Made by a program: the position numbers and the translations under genes. DNA of 64,000 bases from Acephala macrosclerotiorum (lineage: Eukaryota > Ascomycota > Leotiomycetes > Helotiales > Mollisiaceae), in assembly GCA_014904845.1 (NCBI GenBank), contig MU119205.1, positions 124,001 to 188,000 of the forward strand, read 5' to 3'. The notes under the pieces were generated by a model, which did not search any database, was not told where the DNA came from, and was given only the letters and a program-made list of their open reading frames with translations. Below are positions 47,284 through 60,227 of the stretch, one piece after another; position 1 is the first letter of the stretch; each line of letters starts with the position of its first letter.

Positions 47284-49272
47284 CTAACCCTTCACAAGGA
47301 GACTGTGACCAGTCATTTCCTCAGGCTGCTTCAAGCCCATAGCTTCCAGGATCGTAGGAGCGACATCTCCGAGAACACCATCGGTCTTCTTTAGTGACCA
47401 GCCCTTTGGAGCGTTGGCCATGATGAAGGGGACTTTGTTGGTTGTGTGGGAGGTTTTTGGTTTGCCGTCTTCAAATTTCATTTCTTCGGCGTTTCTACAG
47501 GGAATTAGTTGGCTTCTTTATTTAAAGTAGGGAGAATTAAGACGAGGAAAGTTGGAGGAGAATGACATACCCGTGATCAGAAGTGATGAAGAGAAGATAT
47601 CCCTCCTTCTTACAAGTCTCGTAGATCTCGCCGATAGCCTTGTCAGTGGTAGCAACACCAACAATAGCAGCCTCATAAACACCAGTATGACCAACCATAT
47701 CCGGAGGAGCAAAGTTGTTCATGACGAACTCGAATTTGCCCTCTGAGATACGCTTGCTCATTTGCTTCGCAACACCCATAGCGCTCATCTCAGGAGCCTT
47801 GTCATAAGTAGCAACGCTCTTGTTCGATGGGACGAGATCCTGGCTTTCATCTCTTGTCTCGAGAGGGAAGACTTTCTCGACACCGCCGTTGAAGAAGAAT
47901 GTTACGTGAGCGTATTTCTCGGTCTCGGCGACGTGGACTTGGTTGACGCCTTGGGTGCCGAGGGTCTCGGCCAAGACGTTGCCCATGTGCTGGGGCTTGA
48001 AGGCGATTTCGAAGGGATAGTCGAGCTTGTATTGGGTCATGGTGGTGAGGACGATATTCTTAGGGTAGGGGAAGTCTTCCAATGGCGAGCGGTCGACGTC
48101 TCCGAGCAATTGGGTAATTTCTCGGACACGATCGGATCGGTAGTTGAAGAAGAATACCTCGTCGCCGTCTGCCAACTATTAGTGAGGTACAACGAATGGC
48201 AAAGCCCGGGCGAGGCGGCTTACCATGAATACGGGCCTCCTTGCCGCCAACAATGATGGGCTTCAGGAACTCATCGTCCTCGCCCTTTGAGTATCTCTCC
48301 TTGATAGTTGCAACTGGATCGGTGCTTGCCTCGCCGTCACCAACACACAGTGCGTTCAATCCAACCTGAATTCTCTCCCAACGCTTATCACGGTCCATGG
48401 CATAGTATCTTCCAACAACGGTAGCAACTTCACCAGTGCCAATTTCCTCAATCTTTTTCAGAAGATCTTGCATGTAGCCAGCACCTGACTTGGGGTCGGT
48501 ATCTCGTCCATCGCCAAAGAAGTGGATGTAGACGTGGGGGATCTCGAGTTCCTTAGCGACCTTCAAGAGGGCATAGAGGTGATCTTGCTTGGAGTGCTGC
48601 ATCCCATTAGCAGAATTCCTTCCCTCTCTTCAAATATCGACTTACAACACCACCATCAGAAATCAATCCGCACAAGTGCAGACGTCCAGTTCCCGCCTTG
48701 GCAGCCTTGAAGTGCTTAAGAATAATATCATTCTTGTTCAACTCCCCCTTCTTGATCGTCTGATCGATACGGACCACATCCTGCCACACAACACGTCCAG
48801 CACCGATATTCAGATGCCCGACTTCCGAGTTACCCATCAATCCCTCTGGAAGACCAACAGCCAACGATGAGGCCTCGAGTTCGGTGTAACAATCAGCGTT
48901 CTTCTGGAAAGCGTCCATCACCGGAGTCTCGGCGGCAGCAATCGCATCTCCATCTTTAGGAGAGGTCTCACTGGGGATTCCCCAGCCGTCAATAACAACT
49001 GCGCCAGATCATAACTATTAGCCATGAAAGTTCTAGGTACATCAAACAATATAATAGAGCAAGGATATAATCTGGCTTTGGCTTGACTGGTTGTTCTTCG
49101 TAGACAATTGGTCGAGTCGTCGAAGGAGTATGTGTGGGAGAAGCCATCGCGAATGTCCTTGCAGATCAAGGACAATGGCAGGTCGGGGAATACATAAGGA
49201 GGAATGTTGAATTGAGGATACGTGGAATCAGGAGAACGTACTTAGCACTGCCTTATTGTCGACCTTGACCAT
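47284..49272 (-). CDS. gpmI: 2,3-bisphosphoglycerate-independent phosphoglycerate mutase
   Basis: Exons 49242-49272, 48646-48998, 48224-48596, 47571-48168 and 47284-47494; 521 residues, as expected for iPGM. It interconverts 3- and 2-phosphoglycerate in glycolysis with Mn2+. N-terminal VIDGWGIPSETSP carries the first metal-binding Asp. The phosphorylated Ser is about residue 68 in LMGNSEVGHLNIGAG. Further signatures are HFFGDGRDTDP, RYYAMDRDKRWER, FFNYRSDRVREI, NNFAPPDMVGHTG and SDHG-NAEEM. Filamentous ascomycetes commonly use this form where budding yeast uses the cofactor-dependent enzyme. Intron 1 is 243 bp and splits off a 31-nt first exon; the others are 49-76 bp. Diverges from MED9. Confidence 0.96.
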
Positions 49273-49720
49273 TTTGGCGAGGAAACGGTGTTTCGTACAG
49301 GCTATATCAGTCAATATTAGGTGTCCTGTAATCAAACCAAAATAAATTGAGGAAATGAGGATTACTTACGACAGGGTGAAGCTTCAAAGCTTATGTATGA
49401 ATAAGAAGAAATTTTCTGAGGGATTTCCTAGGTAGAGAAAGAGAGGTGTTTGTTGAGACAAGAAGCAGCTCGTAGTGGGGTGGTCAAAAAAGCAAAGACT
49501 GACGTCCCACGCCAACTGCCCCTCCAAACGACTCCCCCAATCGCCCCGATAAAGCAACCACCCTAGTTTTGCTCTCAAAACACCCAATCAACACTCTCAA
49601 TCACACCACCAGTCAAGGGACATTCAATTTACGAATCAAGACTCCATTAATCGGACCGTGCCATCTCGCGATTAAATATTTCCAACAGCTGATCTTCCCA
49701 CAAATATCACGAACGATACT
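49273..49720. promoter_or_regulatory. Bidirectional promoter region, iPGM / MED9
   Basis: The 448 bp between the two divergent ATGs must serve both genes. No specific transcription-factor site is claimed. Confidence 0.5.
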
Positions 49721-50188
49721 ATGGCCACATCTCCCTCCTCCCAACCTCCCTCACTCACGAATCTCCCAGATGGTCTATCACCAGAATGTCTCGACACCGT
49801 CCCCGTCATAACCTCCATCCTCGCGCGTCTGCAACCGCCTCAGCATGGAGCTTCAACCGCAGGCTCTCCTCCCGCGCCTGCAGCTACACCTAGAGACATA
49901 AAGGAGATTATGAACGGGTCGGGACCGTTGCAGGTCAATCAGATTCCGATTGCGGCGGATGATATTAAGTCTAAGTTACAGAAGGCGAGGATGCAGGTGA
50001 AGAGTCTGCCGGATATGGAGAGGAGTGTTGCGCAGCAGGAGAGGGAGATGAGGATGCTTGAGGAGAGGATTGAGAAACAGAGGGAGACATTGAGGAAGTT
50101 GAAGGAGACGGGGGATAGGATCAAGAGGGAGAGGGAGCAGAGGGAAAGAGATGGAGGGCCGGATTTGATGGAGACTGGGGAGGATTGA
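49721..50188 (+). CDS. MED9: Mediator of RNA polymerase II transcription subunit 9
   Basis: Single exon, 155 residues. The N-terminal LPDGLSPECLDTVPVITSIL, then LARLQPP, matches the fungal Med9 start. The C-terminal half is a charged amphipathic coiled coil (KSKLQKARMQVKSLPDMERS, EERIEKQRETLRKLKET). In yeast, Med9 (Cse2) sits in the Mediator middle module with Med4, Med7 and Med21. The protein is short and low-complexity, so the assignment rests on the N-terminal segment plus coiled-coil layout. Converges with the tubulin cofactor gene (365 bp apart). Confidence 0.82.
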   Translation: MATSPSSQPPSLTNLPDGLSPECLDTVPVITSILARLQPPQHGASTAGSPPAPAATPRDIKEIMNGSGPLQVNQIPIAADDIKSKLQKARMQVKSLPDMERSVAQQEREMRMLEERIEKQRETLRKLKETGDRIKREREQRERDGGPDLMETGED

Positions 50189-50553
50189 GGAGAGAGGATG
50201 AATAAGAGGATCATATTCGAGGACAACACGTGCCTAGAGAAGGGGGAACGCTGTGGCGAAGCTGACAGACCTTGGCGGTTCTGAGGACGAGTCCGGTGTT
50301 GCAGGCACATCAAGATGCAGACATGCATCATGCGAAAGGACATCTCAGAGGCCCAAAGATTCTTCCTGCCCGCAGACATGATCAGTGGGGGATCACGGAG
50401 TATTAGATATTACAAAACCGATACCCCTTTTTACAGACCGAAGGCAATTGAAAGACCTCAACTCCTTCGCTATGTTGCTGTCTGCTTTGGGAATATCATC
50501 GCTTCAACGATTTTGCACACTCCTTTTCCGAACCCATTCCCGCCCGTGGAGGA

Positions 50554-51831
50554 TCAGCGACCTGAGAGCCCAATTTTCTTGAAAATATCCTCAAGTCCAA
50601 CTCCTGGTCCACCTGGGACGACCTTCGTCCAAATCTCAGATTTGAGTCTCTGCTCTTCCGGCAAGATGCTCCAGTTTGGGCTATGCTCTGCCTTGAGCCA
50701 CTTGAAATCGTCAACTTGATCCCAGTGGTTTTGGATTGGCTCCTCTGATGCGGTCATCTGGCTGATGTTAGTAAACATATATTGTAGTCTTCTTACAAGA
50801 ATGGCTCACGTAGTTCTCGGGTATTTGGGAGAAGCGAACATTGTTGCAATCCTCAATAATAGGACGGCTTGCACAATGCAAATAGATATCCACATTTTTG
50901 CAATCGTGCATTCTAACCTGTCTGGAAGCCACGACAATGATACTATCCTCAGCTCCGGTAATATGGGCAGCTCCAGCAACATGTCCAGCAATGATTAGGG
51001 AGTTCTTGATGTTCTTCAACGCAAGTCCAGCAAAAGGAGCATTAGTCGCTGTTGGTACTGACATATCCACAATACATCTGTTGAGCTTGGTTAAGGATCC
51101 AGAAGCAGTAGCACGGGAAGCAGAAGAGGGAAGAATGATATGGAGACCGCTGTGACCTGATATGTTGACGTTAGTAGCTTGGGAGAAACTTGGCTTTCGA
51201 ATTGGTCCTTGAACTCCTCTGGCCATCTCTTCATTGTAATTCTTGGGGAACGACGGAAGTTCACCAAGTGTATCCTTGGGATCTGCTTCACTTGGAGGGG
51301 TCATCAGATTTGCTGGAGTTGTAGCCATAGAAGATTCCGTGGACGACATGAAACCGGGCTTGAGTCCTGGTGCTTTGAGACGTTTCTCTGCTGCCAGCTC
51401 GGCTGCATCGTTGATAGATATGGCGGAGGAGTTCTTGTTCTTGAACTGAAATCTTGACTTTGGTGCAAACTTGGCTCTCGCCTCCTGCAACTTCTCTTCT
51501 AGAGCTTTGATGGCCTGGAAATGTTAGTGGCGAATGCAGACATATAGAGTGGACTTACCTGAGCATAAATTCGCTGGTCATATGCTGGTACGAATGCTGA
51601 CGAGTCTGAGACATCGTTTGCAAGTCTACTGATTCCAGAAAGGACATGATCAACAGCATCCTGCTTCTCTCCTCCGATGAAGCTGTAATTCTCCAGGTGG
51701 GCAATCTGCTCCTGCAGTTCTGTGCATTCCTGCTGGAAGTATCGATAGAACTTGTCCTTGATCTGGGAGTCTGGGATGGCACTCTGGTGGAAGTTTGTCA
51801 CGGGATTCTCCATCTTGGCCTTGTCTCCCAT
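50554..51831 (-). CDS. TBCC: Tubulin-specific chaperone C (TBCC, Cin2-like)
   Basis: Exons 51559-51831, 50810-51514 and 50554-50757; 393 residues. Helical N-terminal domain (FYRYFQQECTELQEQIAHLE), a linker, then the C-CAP/cofactor C beta-helix: GLALKNIKNSLIIAGHVAG, GAAHITGAEDSIIVVASRQV, RMHDCKNVDIYLHCASRPII, EDCNNVRFSQIPENY. The HCASRP segment matches the family signature that places an arginine (here in ASRPIIE) as the arginine finger for beta-tubulin GTP hydrolysis. The tail (WDQVDDFKWLKAEHSPNW) is family-typical. TBCC works with cofactors D and E to release assembly-competent tubulin heterodimer. Introns are 44 and 52 bp. Confidence 0.92.
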
Positions 51832-53087
51832 TGTGAAGGAAAGGAAAGAGTGAGATTCTTAGATGGAGGTGTCTTTATCTCCAGCCCGGAGCTAGTAGAT
51901 CATATGGGTTGCCCGATGCAGCGAGATGGCGTCAGCGGCTTCGTGTAAGGGAGGTAGAGCTAATGCGGAGTCGCTCAAGGGACTTGAGATCAGATCAGTG
52001 AGGAACCTGGGATGGTGTGGGCAGAAGGGAGCTGATCGACGATCCGCAAAGGGTTCTGCAAACAAGAAAGTTGTGTGGGGTCCTTGAAGAAGCTTGTCTG
52101 CGGGATGATGAGAGATTGGTGACAGCACTTTATATGCAGAGATATGCTAGTTGACGGGTGACTGATTTCAAGCTCCTTCTCTTGTTGATTTGTTTGCGCG
52201 GGGTAGCGTGTGAGCATGTTTCGGTCAATGCGGGGTCGCAGGCGCCAAAGAAAACATTCAAGTTGGCCGAAGATGTGTTTCACGTGATTCTTATTCCATT
52301 TCCGGATCTGTGACGATTCAAGCACACGCAAAACTCGCTGCAGCTATTGTAGTATATGGTGACGAGAGGTCATGCATTTTAACCTCCGAGTTGATGATAT
52401 CGTCGTGTTATGGAATTGGAGAAGCTAGCAAATATCAAGTCAGTGGCTGTAGTAAATGATGACATTGACCATCGAGAGGGTGTACCCCTAGAATGATATG
52501 TCTGTATTTCAGAGAGTATCCGGGCACAGAATATGCTAAATGCTCCGAGTTCTCAGGGACACGAATTGCTTGCAAATCCTAGTGCTTCCGAGACGGCCCA
52601 TTCTCAAGATTGGGCAATTCAAAGCAGAAAATGAGGAACTGGGCGGTACTATCAAAGTATTATGAAACATGAGAGGAGCTGGAATGGTATTTCGAATAAC
52701 AGAAATCGCCCTTCAAGGGAGAGTAGGTAGTGAAAGAGGAAGTACAGTGGAGAGTTGCCATCATTGAGGCGACTCGAAAAAGGAGGACTGGGTAGTCAGC
52801 ATCCAACGCTGCTATCAAACACTTCACATCCTCAGCCGGCAAGATTGAACAACCAATTTGTCCCACAGGAAATGAGAATGGGTGCCTTGACTGATTTCCA
52901 AATCTGCATCCTCTATTCGACAAATTATTGTTCCCCACATCTCAAACATAACTTCGTCGAAATCGAGCCCCGTTGCAGGAATCACGTCCAGAAGTCGAAG
53001 CCTATCACAAGAAATACAATCCATTCCAATGGAGAGTCATATGTACACCAGCAAAAGCCGTTCTTGGAAAACAACGCAATGAGAGGT
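51832..53087. other. Intergenic, no gene seen
   Basis: About 1.25 kb. The plus-strand frame at 52755-53093 overlaps the complex I gene end and shows no domain, so it is not called. Confidence 0.45.
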
Positions 53088-53823
53088 CTATGACTTTGCC
53101 GGAACATCTATTCCGTACTTTTCCTTGATTCTCTCTCGTCTTCGTTCATCGTAACCTGGACCATAGATTCCTGTTGATAGGTGTTAGCCGGACGCTCGAT
53201 TGCACGCTCTCCCAATATTACCTCTTCCCTCTCCCAATTCTGAAATTGTCTCCTCAATCGGTCGGCGGCGGTTTTTTCGCAATTCTTGTTTCCGCTCGAA
53301 CTCATCCATCTCTCTATTCTTCTTTGGTCCAGTTAAGGCTCCACCAGTATAGTCGTACGCTCCAAGTACGACAGCTGTGAGGGCACCGAATCCGAGGACG
53401 GCTGGTGTTGAGCCAACTGACAGTAAAATTAGCCCAGAGACCAGAAAGCCCTGGGACAATGACAACTCACATCTCAAACCCAACACTGAGCCCGCCAGGA
53501 AGCCGCCAATCGCTGTGTTCAAGCTATCGTCTCGTTCTCGAAGGTTGGCTGCCGCAAATCTCGTGAACTCGTATGTTCCTCCGACGGCAGCTAAGTACGC
53601 ATCAGCCCAAGCTCAATAGCTCTTCGAAACCTCGCAATGGCATACAAAAGACTGCGATTGTGCCCCCCGTCCTTGTGAATACTCCCCAAGCGCTCACATT
53701 TCTCTTCGTTAATGTGTTTTGGATCGCGGAAACCAGGCCACCGGCAGCTCCTGTGATCAAAGTACCGTTGATAGCAGCCTTGACAGCATCATGCGGATGG
53801 TATTGATGGTCCTCCAATGCCAT
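53088..53823 (-). CDS. NADH:ubiquinone oxidoreductase 21.3 kDa (NDUFA11/B14.7-like) subunit
   Basis: Exons 53646-53823, 53471-53590, 53222-53416 and 53088-53170; 191 residues. A Tim17-family membrane fold with glycine-rich helices: AAINGTLITGAAGGLVSAIQ, FTRTGGTIAVFSAVGGTYEF, AIGGFLAGSVLGLR, LGFGALTAVVLGAYDYTGG. The matrix/tail segment DEFERKQELRKNRRRPIEET then GIYGPGYDERRRERIKEKYG matches the Neurospora 21.3 kDa complex I subunit group, homologous to NDUFA11. This is an accessory subunit in the inner membrane arm. Introns are 51-55 bp. It lies divergent from the Ubp2 gene. Confidence 0.88.
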
Positions 53824-54497
53824 TTTGACCTGTGTTTGGTTGCAATTCGTTTCAATGGGACAGACGTCGTTGAGGTGCTTTCAGACGAAGCTCGGCAAAT
53901 CCAGTTTAGTTTATTGGTAGCGCAGGGGTGCTGTTAGACGTCGAGGGCCTGAGTTTAGTAGCACATACCTCAAGGAACTCACTTGTACAACTAAAGCTCT
54001 GATATATTAGGCAGACGAACACAGGTCGTCGAGGCGCGTATGCTCACATGCTTTCGAGATTATGTATGCAGTGTCTCGAGGTTCAAGTCTTCTATTACTA
54101 GTGCCACGTCGTCATTTGCCCCGTAAATGCCCCCTCTGATTCATCTGTAGTTGGTATCCTAAGCCAATGTTACACGCGAGTCTCGAAGCTTCACCTCTTC
54201 CCTAATCATCACTGAACACCACATTTCAACAATTTCTTGAGCAGAATCCGAGGCGTGAAATTGAACGTCTCAGACCGTATCTGGAGGATCGCCGACGCCT
54301 GTAAGTGGGCCAAGATCGTGGTGGCCCTGGAGACGTTTAGACAGACGGAACACGGCGGAAGTCAGTCCTGGTGTTTGATGTCGTCGCGAGAGCTGTGATG
54401 GACGACCACCGGATCCCTCCTGGTCCAGGTTTGTCTCCGCTATACATAACTCCTCTCACCCCCCCGTATCTAAGTCTCAGCAGACCAGCTAACAGCC
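53824..54497. promoter_or_regulatory. Bidirectional promoter region, complex I subunit / UBP2
   Basis: About 670 bp between divergent starts without any gene; both promoters must lie here. No defined element recognised. Confidence 0.45.
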
Positions 54498-57400
54498 ATG
54501 GCGGCTCCAGGAAAGACTGCTCCCCGCCTCATCAGCGATCTACTCGACTACGACCCAAGATGGCCCCTCAAAGGCGCAGGAAACCTTCTCGCAGACCCCG
54601 CACAGCAATACAAGGGTCAGACCATCTATCGAAAAGATAATAGAGCCTGCCGGCACTCCCTCTGTAGAAAAGACTCCCAAACAACTGCCCCAGTATCGAA
54701 TGACGAACAACCCGACAAGATACAGTATGTAGTGTCAGCATACTGCAGCCGGTGCCGATACCATTTTAAAATCATAGTGGACTTACGCCACAAGACTGAT
54801 GGTCAAACGCCCTGCCATCTGGCGGATACAGAAAACCCTCTCCATCATCTTCGTTTGGTGGAATCTATAGATGGCAAGGCATACAAGGAGAAGAATGGAC
54901 CCAATAAGTATGACCTTCTCACCGAAGCTCATCGATTTGTATGTACTGGTTCAACATGTCCAGCACTGGTCGATATCAGAGTATCGCCTCCTCGGCTACC
55001 GAAGAGCGTCCTAAAGGACATCATGGATCCTGCCATTGTCTACCAGCGTGGCCAAAGAGAAATGAAGAAGGAACCCGAAAGATATGTAGGACAGCAACCA
55101 GTGTCCCCTTCTTCGGCCATAGGCTATCTTCGCCAGTATCTCACAGACGCGAGGACAACACAAGAGACCGGTGAAATCAAGAAAATCGCGCGGAGGAACA
55201 AAAAATATATGCTTGCATTCGCAGACGAATGTGATGCCCTTTTCAACTATCTCGATTTCACCCCAGTCGAAGATCCCGCCGTCGAGCCAGATGTAAGTCC
55301 ATTTGCAAAATATCTTAGTTCTTGGAACGCTCCTGCTAACTTTGGCTTCTCAAGGAGGAAGCGACCCGCTTCTGGCAACTTCCTATCATTAGTAGCACAA
55401 ACAAGAGCTTCATTGAGGATGTTGTTCTTGAACTTGACATGCTATTACAAGGGAGACCGCCGCAAGAAAAGCAAGTTTTGGGAATCAGATTCAACCCTGT
55501 CTCCCCAGTCCCTGCCTTGAAGGATATTGAACGAACTCTTGGATATCTTGACTACCCCAAGCGGTCTAGGACGGTTGATCTATCCAAAGAAGAACATCCT
55601 CACTACTTGAGCTTAGGAGCAGTCGATGATTTTACAGACGTATTCCTAGAATGGGCTTATGATCGACAATGCCAATGCGACCCCGCAAACAAGCCATATT
55701 ACCTGGACTGTTTGCAAGATATCGCCACTGGACGAGGTAGTTCTGATCTTCAGATGAAGGTAGCGATGGCTACATCCACTGGCGAATACGGCCTAAAAGC
55801 CATTGAAGGCGCATACAAGTTCTTCGGCCTGGACCCTGATATACAGGAAGGAGATGACCATATAATGGGAACTTATAAGTCTCGTATCGAATCAGCGCCG
55901 CGGCAGAAAGATGAGGCTCGAAACTGTCTTCTCGTCATAGCCAAACACAGGAACAGTGAGAAGATTGAAGCACTCGCAAATGACAGAACGATGTCCTATG
56001 AGGAGGCTCTCGAGTTTCTCAACGTCAATGCAGAAACAGACTCGGATAGCATTGAAGCTGCAGCAATAGCAATCGTAAGTTGTTAATCCTTCCCAAATCG
56101 CTCCTCCCTCCTTTGTTCTTTCCCTACACAATTTGAGGAGGCTCGCCAAAAAAAAAAAAAATTCTGGCTTGCTTCTTACGATTTCCAAGCTTCGCCGGCT
56201 CGATTTGTCTCCGTTTGTCCGTGTTTGTCGCCTTATACTAACGTTCCTTTCCAGTCTCTTGATGCAGACAAGTCGAGGGTAGCAAGAGCTCTACAAGTCA
56301 TCGCAAACAAGCGCAACGGTGACTTCACTCTGTCAAGAGCTGCGGCAACAATGGAGTCGGGCAGTGGCGGCTTCTCTCTGGACATTGGAGATGCGTACAA
56401 ACGACTACAGATCAGCAATAGGACAGTACCGGATGAGACTATCTTTGCGTATTATCAAAGCCTTGCAGATGGTGCTCCTTCTGGATCGAAAGACAGCTTC
56501 ACTGAGGCTCTGCGCACCATTGCTCTGGAACGACAAAGTGCCTTTCTCTTGCGAAAACTTGACGATCCTAATGCCGATGTCCAAGCCAGCACAGCGGAGC
56601 CGGTTGGCCTCGACAACATCGGCAATACCTGCTACTTGAACAGCTTGCTGCAGTACTACTATACCGTCAAGCCAGTCAGAGACATGGTTATCGACTTCGA
56701 AAATCATCGGATGCCTTTGACTGTGGAGAACATCAAGAATAAGAGAGTTGGAGGACGAATTGTGGCAAAGTCGGAGATTGTCAAAGCTCAAAAATGTAAG
56801 TCCGAGTTCAAGATGTTAAGCTTTTACTGACCAAATATAGTCGTTGCTGAACTCCACAACTTATTCGAGAATCTCAAGACGGCGTCATCACGTTCTGTCA
56901 AGCCGACGAGAGAGCTAGCCGAGTTGACAATCTTCAGCTCATTGACGGAGGCCAATTTCCGCAGAGCTTCCATTAGCAGCCCATCTGGCCCGCCAAATAT
57001 CGCCTCGATTATGGATATGGACGGCCCTATGTATGGTCCCCAGTGGCCTCCGCCAAAGGAAGCCTCTCAGGTCTCCTCCACCACAGTAGAAGATGATATC
57101 GAGATGGTTGATCGACCTGGGGAGAAGCAAACCGACACCGCGGACGACAGTAGCGAGGCCACTCTGGTCGAGTACGATCCACTTCCAACCTACAACGAGG
57201 CTACAGTAGAGAAGGGAGATCAGAAGGCAGCCTCTAACGAGAAGGATGGGCAAAAGTTGATGCAGACCGTGGAGTCAACAGAATTAGAAGGCGACGCCGT
57301 CATGGTCAACGGTGAAACTACGTCCGATGAACCAGAGAAGATCCCAGCCGCTCCTGAAAAACCACCGCCAATCCCTCCTCGCAATAAATCCGGACTCGTG

Positions 57401-58696
57401 ATTTCAACAACCGAAACCAAGGACCTTATACCCGATGATGATTTATGGAGATTTGGCACACAGCAAGATGTCACCGAAGTCATCGGAAATGTCACATTCC
57501 GGATGCAATGTGCCATCAAGCCGACTAGCATCGAAGAAGGCTCAGGTGAGCAAATCGACGTGATTAGAGACACCTTCTTCGGTTCGAGCACAACCTACAC
57601 CCAAAAAGCTCAGAGCTTAGAGAAGAAAGTCGAAGCCTGGCCAACAATTATCGTTTACCCTGGTAAGGGGGTCGTTCGAGATATCTACGAAGCCATTGAT
57701 GTCGTTTTCGATGAGCAAAAGGTTGAGGTTGATAACACAATCTGCCCTCAATATTCATGCATCAGTAAACTCCCACCTGTTCTCCAGATTCAAATCCAGC
57801 GAACCGACTACGACAAGGACTCTCAGCGATCATCAAAGAATCGAACTGCAGTTGTCTTCCCAGAAACGATCTATCTTGATAGGTACATTGATACTGGTGA
57901 TCCCACTTCCGCCATCATGAAGCGACGACGAGAGACCTGGAAGTGGAAGGATAGATTGCGACAGCTTGAAGCCAGAAAGGAAGCTTTGGAGAATTCCAAA
58001 GCCGAGATCAATGTTCCAGATGCCTTGCTTGCAACGAAAGACTACCTGAAGAGCCTTCAAGAAGAAGAGATCGAGGATATTGACATCAACCCCAGCCTTC
58101 CTGAACTACTTGAAGAACGAATTGCCGAAGTCGCCGCAGAAATGGAGGATATCAGTAGGAAAATTGCCACCTTGAAGCAAAGCCTTCGGGAGCAGTTCAC
58201 AGATATGCGCGAGCACGAGTACAAGCTACACTCAGTATTTATCCATCGTGGCGAAGCTGGAGGTGGACACTACTGGGTCTACATCTACGACTTCGAGCAC
58301 GATATCTGGCGTGAATACAACGACGAGTATGTCACCGAGGTCAAGGATCGTAGTCGGATATTCGATCAGCAAGGAGCAGCTGGCGGTACGCCGTACTATC
58401 TTGTCTATGTCCGGAGCGCAGACAAGCAAAATTTGGTTGACGCTGTTTGCCGTGATGTCCAGGAGATCCAAATGACGGATGTGACGGAATGGAACGGACA
58501 GTCACAAAATGACACTACGATGGTTAACGGTACTGACTTTCCGAATGAGGACGATCAGGTCAGACATATCGAGCATGCGAATCCTAGACCTCTCAGACCC
58601 AAGCCACCTGTTTCCGACGCCATTGACGGTACATGGGACTCCACGTGGGGAGATCAACAAGTAAGCGAGTTCGATGCAAATGGGAAAAGGTGGTAA
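54498..58696 (+). CDS. UBP2: Ubiquitin carboxyl-terminal hydrolase 2 (Ubp2-like, peptidase C19)
   Basis: Exons 54498-55292, 55355-56074, 56255-56795 and 56841-58696; 1,303 residues, close to yeast Ubp2. The N-terminal half contains a cysteine-containing segment (VVSAYCSRCRYHFKIIVDLR) and helical UBA-like units. The Cys box is GLDNIGNTCYLNSLLQYYY with the nucleophile at about residue 631. The His box is GEAGGGHYWVYIYDF with His at about 1162, followed by VTEV. A long acidic/proline-rich insert (PEKPPPIPPRNKSG) and a coiled coil interrupt the catalytic domain, as in Ubp2. In yeast, Ubp2 trims K63-linked chains and antagonises Rsp5. Intron 2 is 180 bp and contains a 13-base A run; the others are 62 and 45 bp. 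Confidence 0.92.
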
Positions 58697-60227
58697 CGAA
58701 CCTGGCGTAACTGGGGGTTGTATGAATATGAACGGGTATCTTGCCCACGTGTTTATGATAGCTTTGAATTACAAAGGGGAATAATCGTGCATTTGAGACC
58801 GTTAGGTGGAGCAAAATGATATCCTTCTGGAATGCATTCTGAGGATACACTCAGGCCTATGCATATGCACATAAGAAATGCCAGTTCGCATTATTGCATG
58901 GTATTAGCAATCGGGACAGCGAATTGAGCGGGAGCAATGGGAGTAGCGGGTTACTTGTGCCATAGATTTGCGTTCATTTACCGAATGTAGAAACGCCTTT
59001 ACATTTTGATCACTCCTTCATTTTATGCTGCTTGTGCTTCATCTGCATTCTTTTTCAATGTGACCTGAGAGGCATTAGTTGTCGTCCGTCCCTGCCTTTC
59101 TATTCTAGCTTTAATTCTTAGAATTTTGCTTACTTCATGCATAGCAACTCGTCTTAACTTAAAACACTCTTCATTCTAAGGTTGCTTTAGAAGATCCTCT
59201 AGTAATCCCATACACCTCAATGGCAAGAAAGGTTCGTATCACAGGATTAGTCAAAGAATCCTTAACCACAGCCAAGTAGGTACAGTCTAGATGTCTGCAA
59301 ACTCAGGAACATGCAAATGTGTGCCTTCGTAAGCACCGGCTCTCACAATCCGTCTGATCCAGCAGAGTCATACTTTATGAAAGCAGGCACCCGAAGAGGT
59401 TTCTGAGACACTTATTCAATCAAATGCATGCCCACCTCGAAATTCACCATTTTCGGTCTCAAAAGGTGAGCCCCAAACCTTTCTCGTTACGCCCCATATA
59501 GATTTAAATAACACAACTTTTCCCCTCGCCAACCCCGAATCGCGTAAGTACTTCAATCCCATTCAATTGATATAAAACTAACACTGAATAGCAGCCTCCA
59601 ACCGGACCCGGACCGGACCTGGACCAGGACGTGGTGGAGGAGAGTAGCCTCGTGTGGTGGCTGACGAGTGTTACGGCCAACTGTTAACAATAATCTAAAA
59701 CGCAAAATCCTGTTCAACATGGGAATTCTGGTCTCTGGCATCCGCCAGAGTTTGTTTTTGCTTTTTGGTTGTAATGGTTAATTTTTTGACGATACTTTTG
59801 GTGTTGAATCTCAAGAAGGCCCCTTTCCTGCTCGCTTGTGGGATTTTGTAGGACTCGCTTGACTTTGAAGTCTTCACTTTCATTTTCATCTTTCATATCA
59901 AGCGGTATCGTGGTGTTCTAGCGACGCGTCAGTGCCTCGGATTTTGGGACATTATTCGTATTCGGAACTCGAATCTAGGAAGACAAGATGCAGCCGAGTA
60001 AGAACCTCTTAACCCACCCAAATCTAGCTGTAGCTTCGATGAAGATCATCCCCCAAATCTGCCTCCATCGCCAAGACAATTAGAGCGATTGTGTGTCACT
60101 TGTTTGTATTCTTGAGTCATGTGTAATAAATCATCACATTATTAAATGCATTCTAACGTCCGGTCCCATATCATCTTGAGGATCGTAAAGCTGTGTATCT
60201 CCCAGCGGTACATATGTGTTCGAGCTA
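58697..60227. other. Intergenic, no gene seen
   Basis: About 1.5 kb. Short frames such as 59695-59896 on the minus strand are Lys-rich and random-looking. Nothing supported. Confidence 0.45.

Noticed and set aside
54060..54110. GGTTCAAGTC-like word suggesting a tRNA
   Set aside because: Flanking sequence does not fold into acceptor or anticodon arms.
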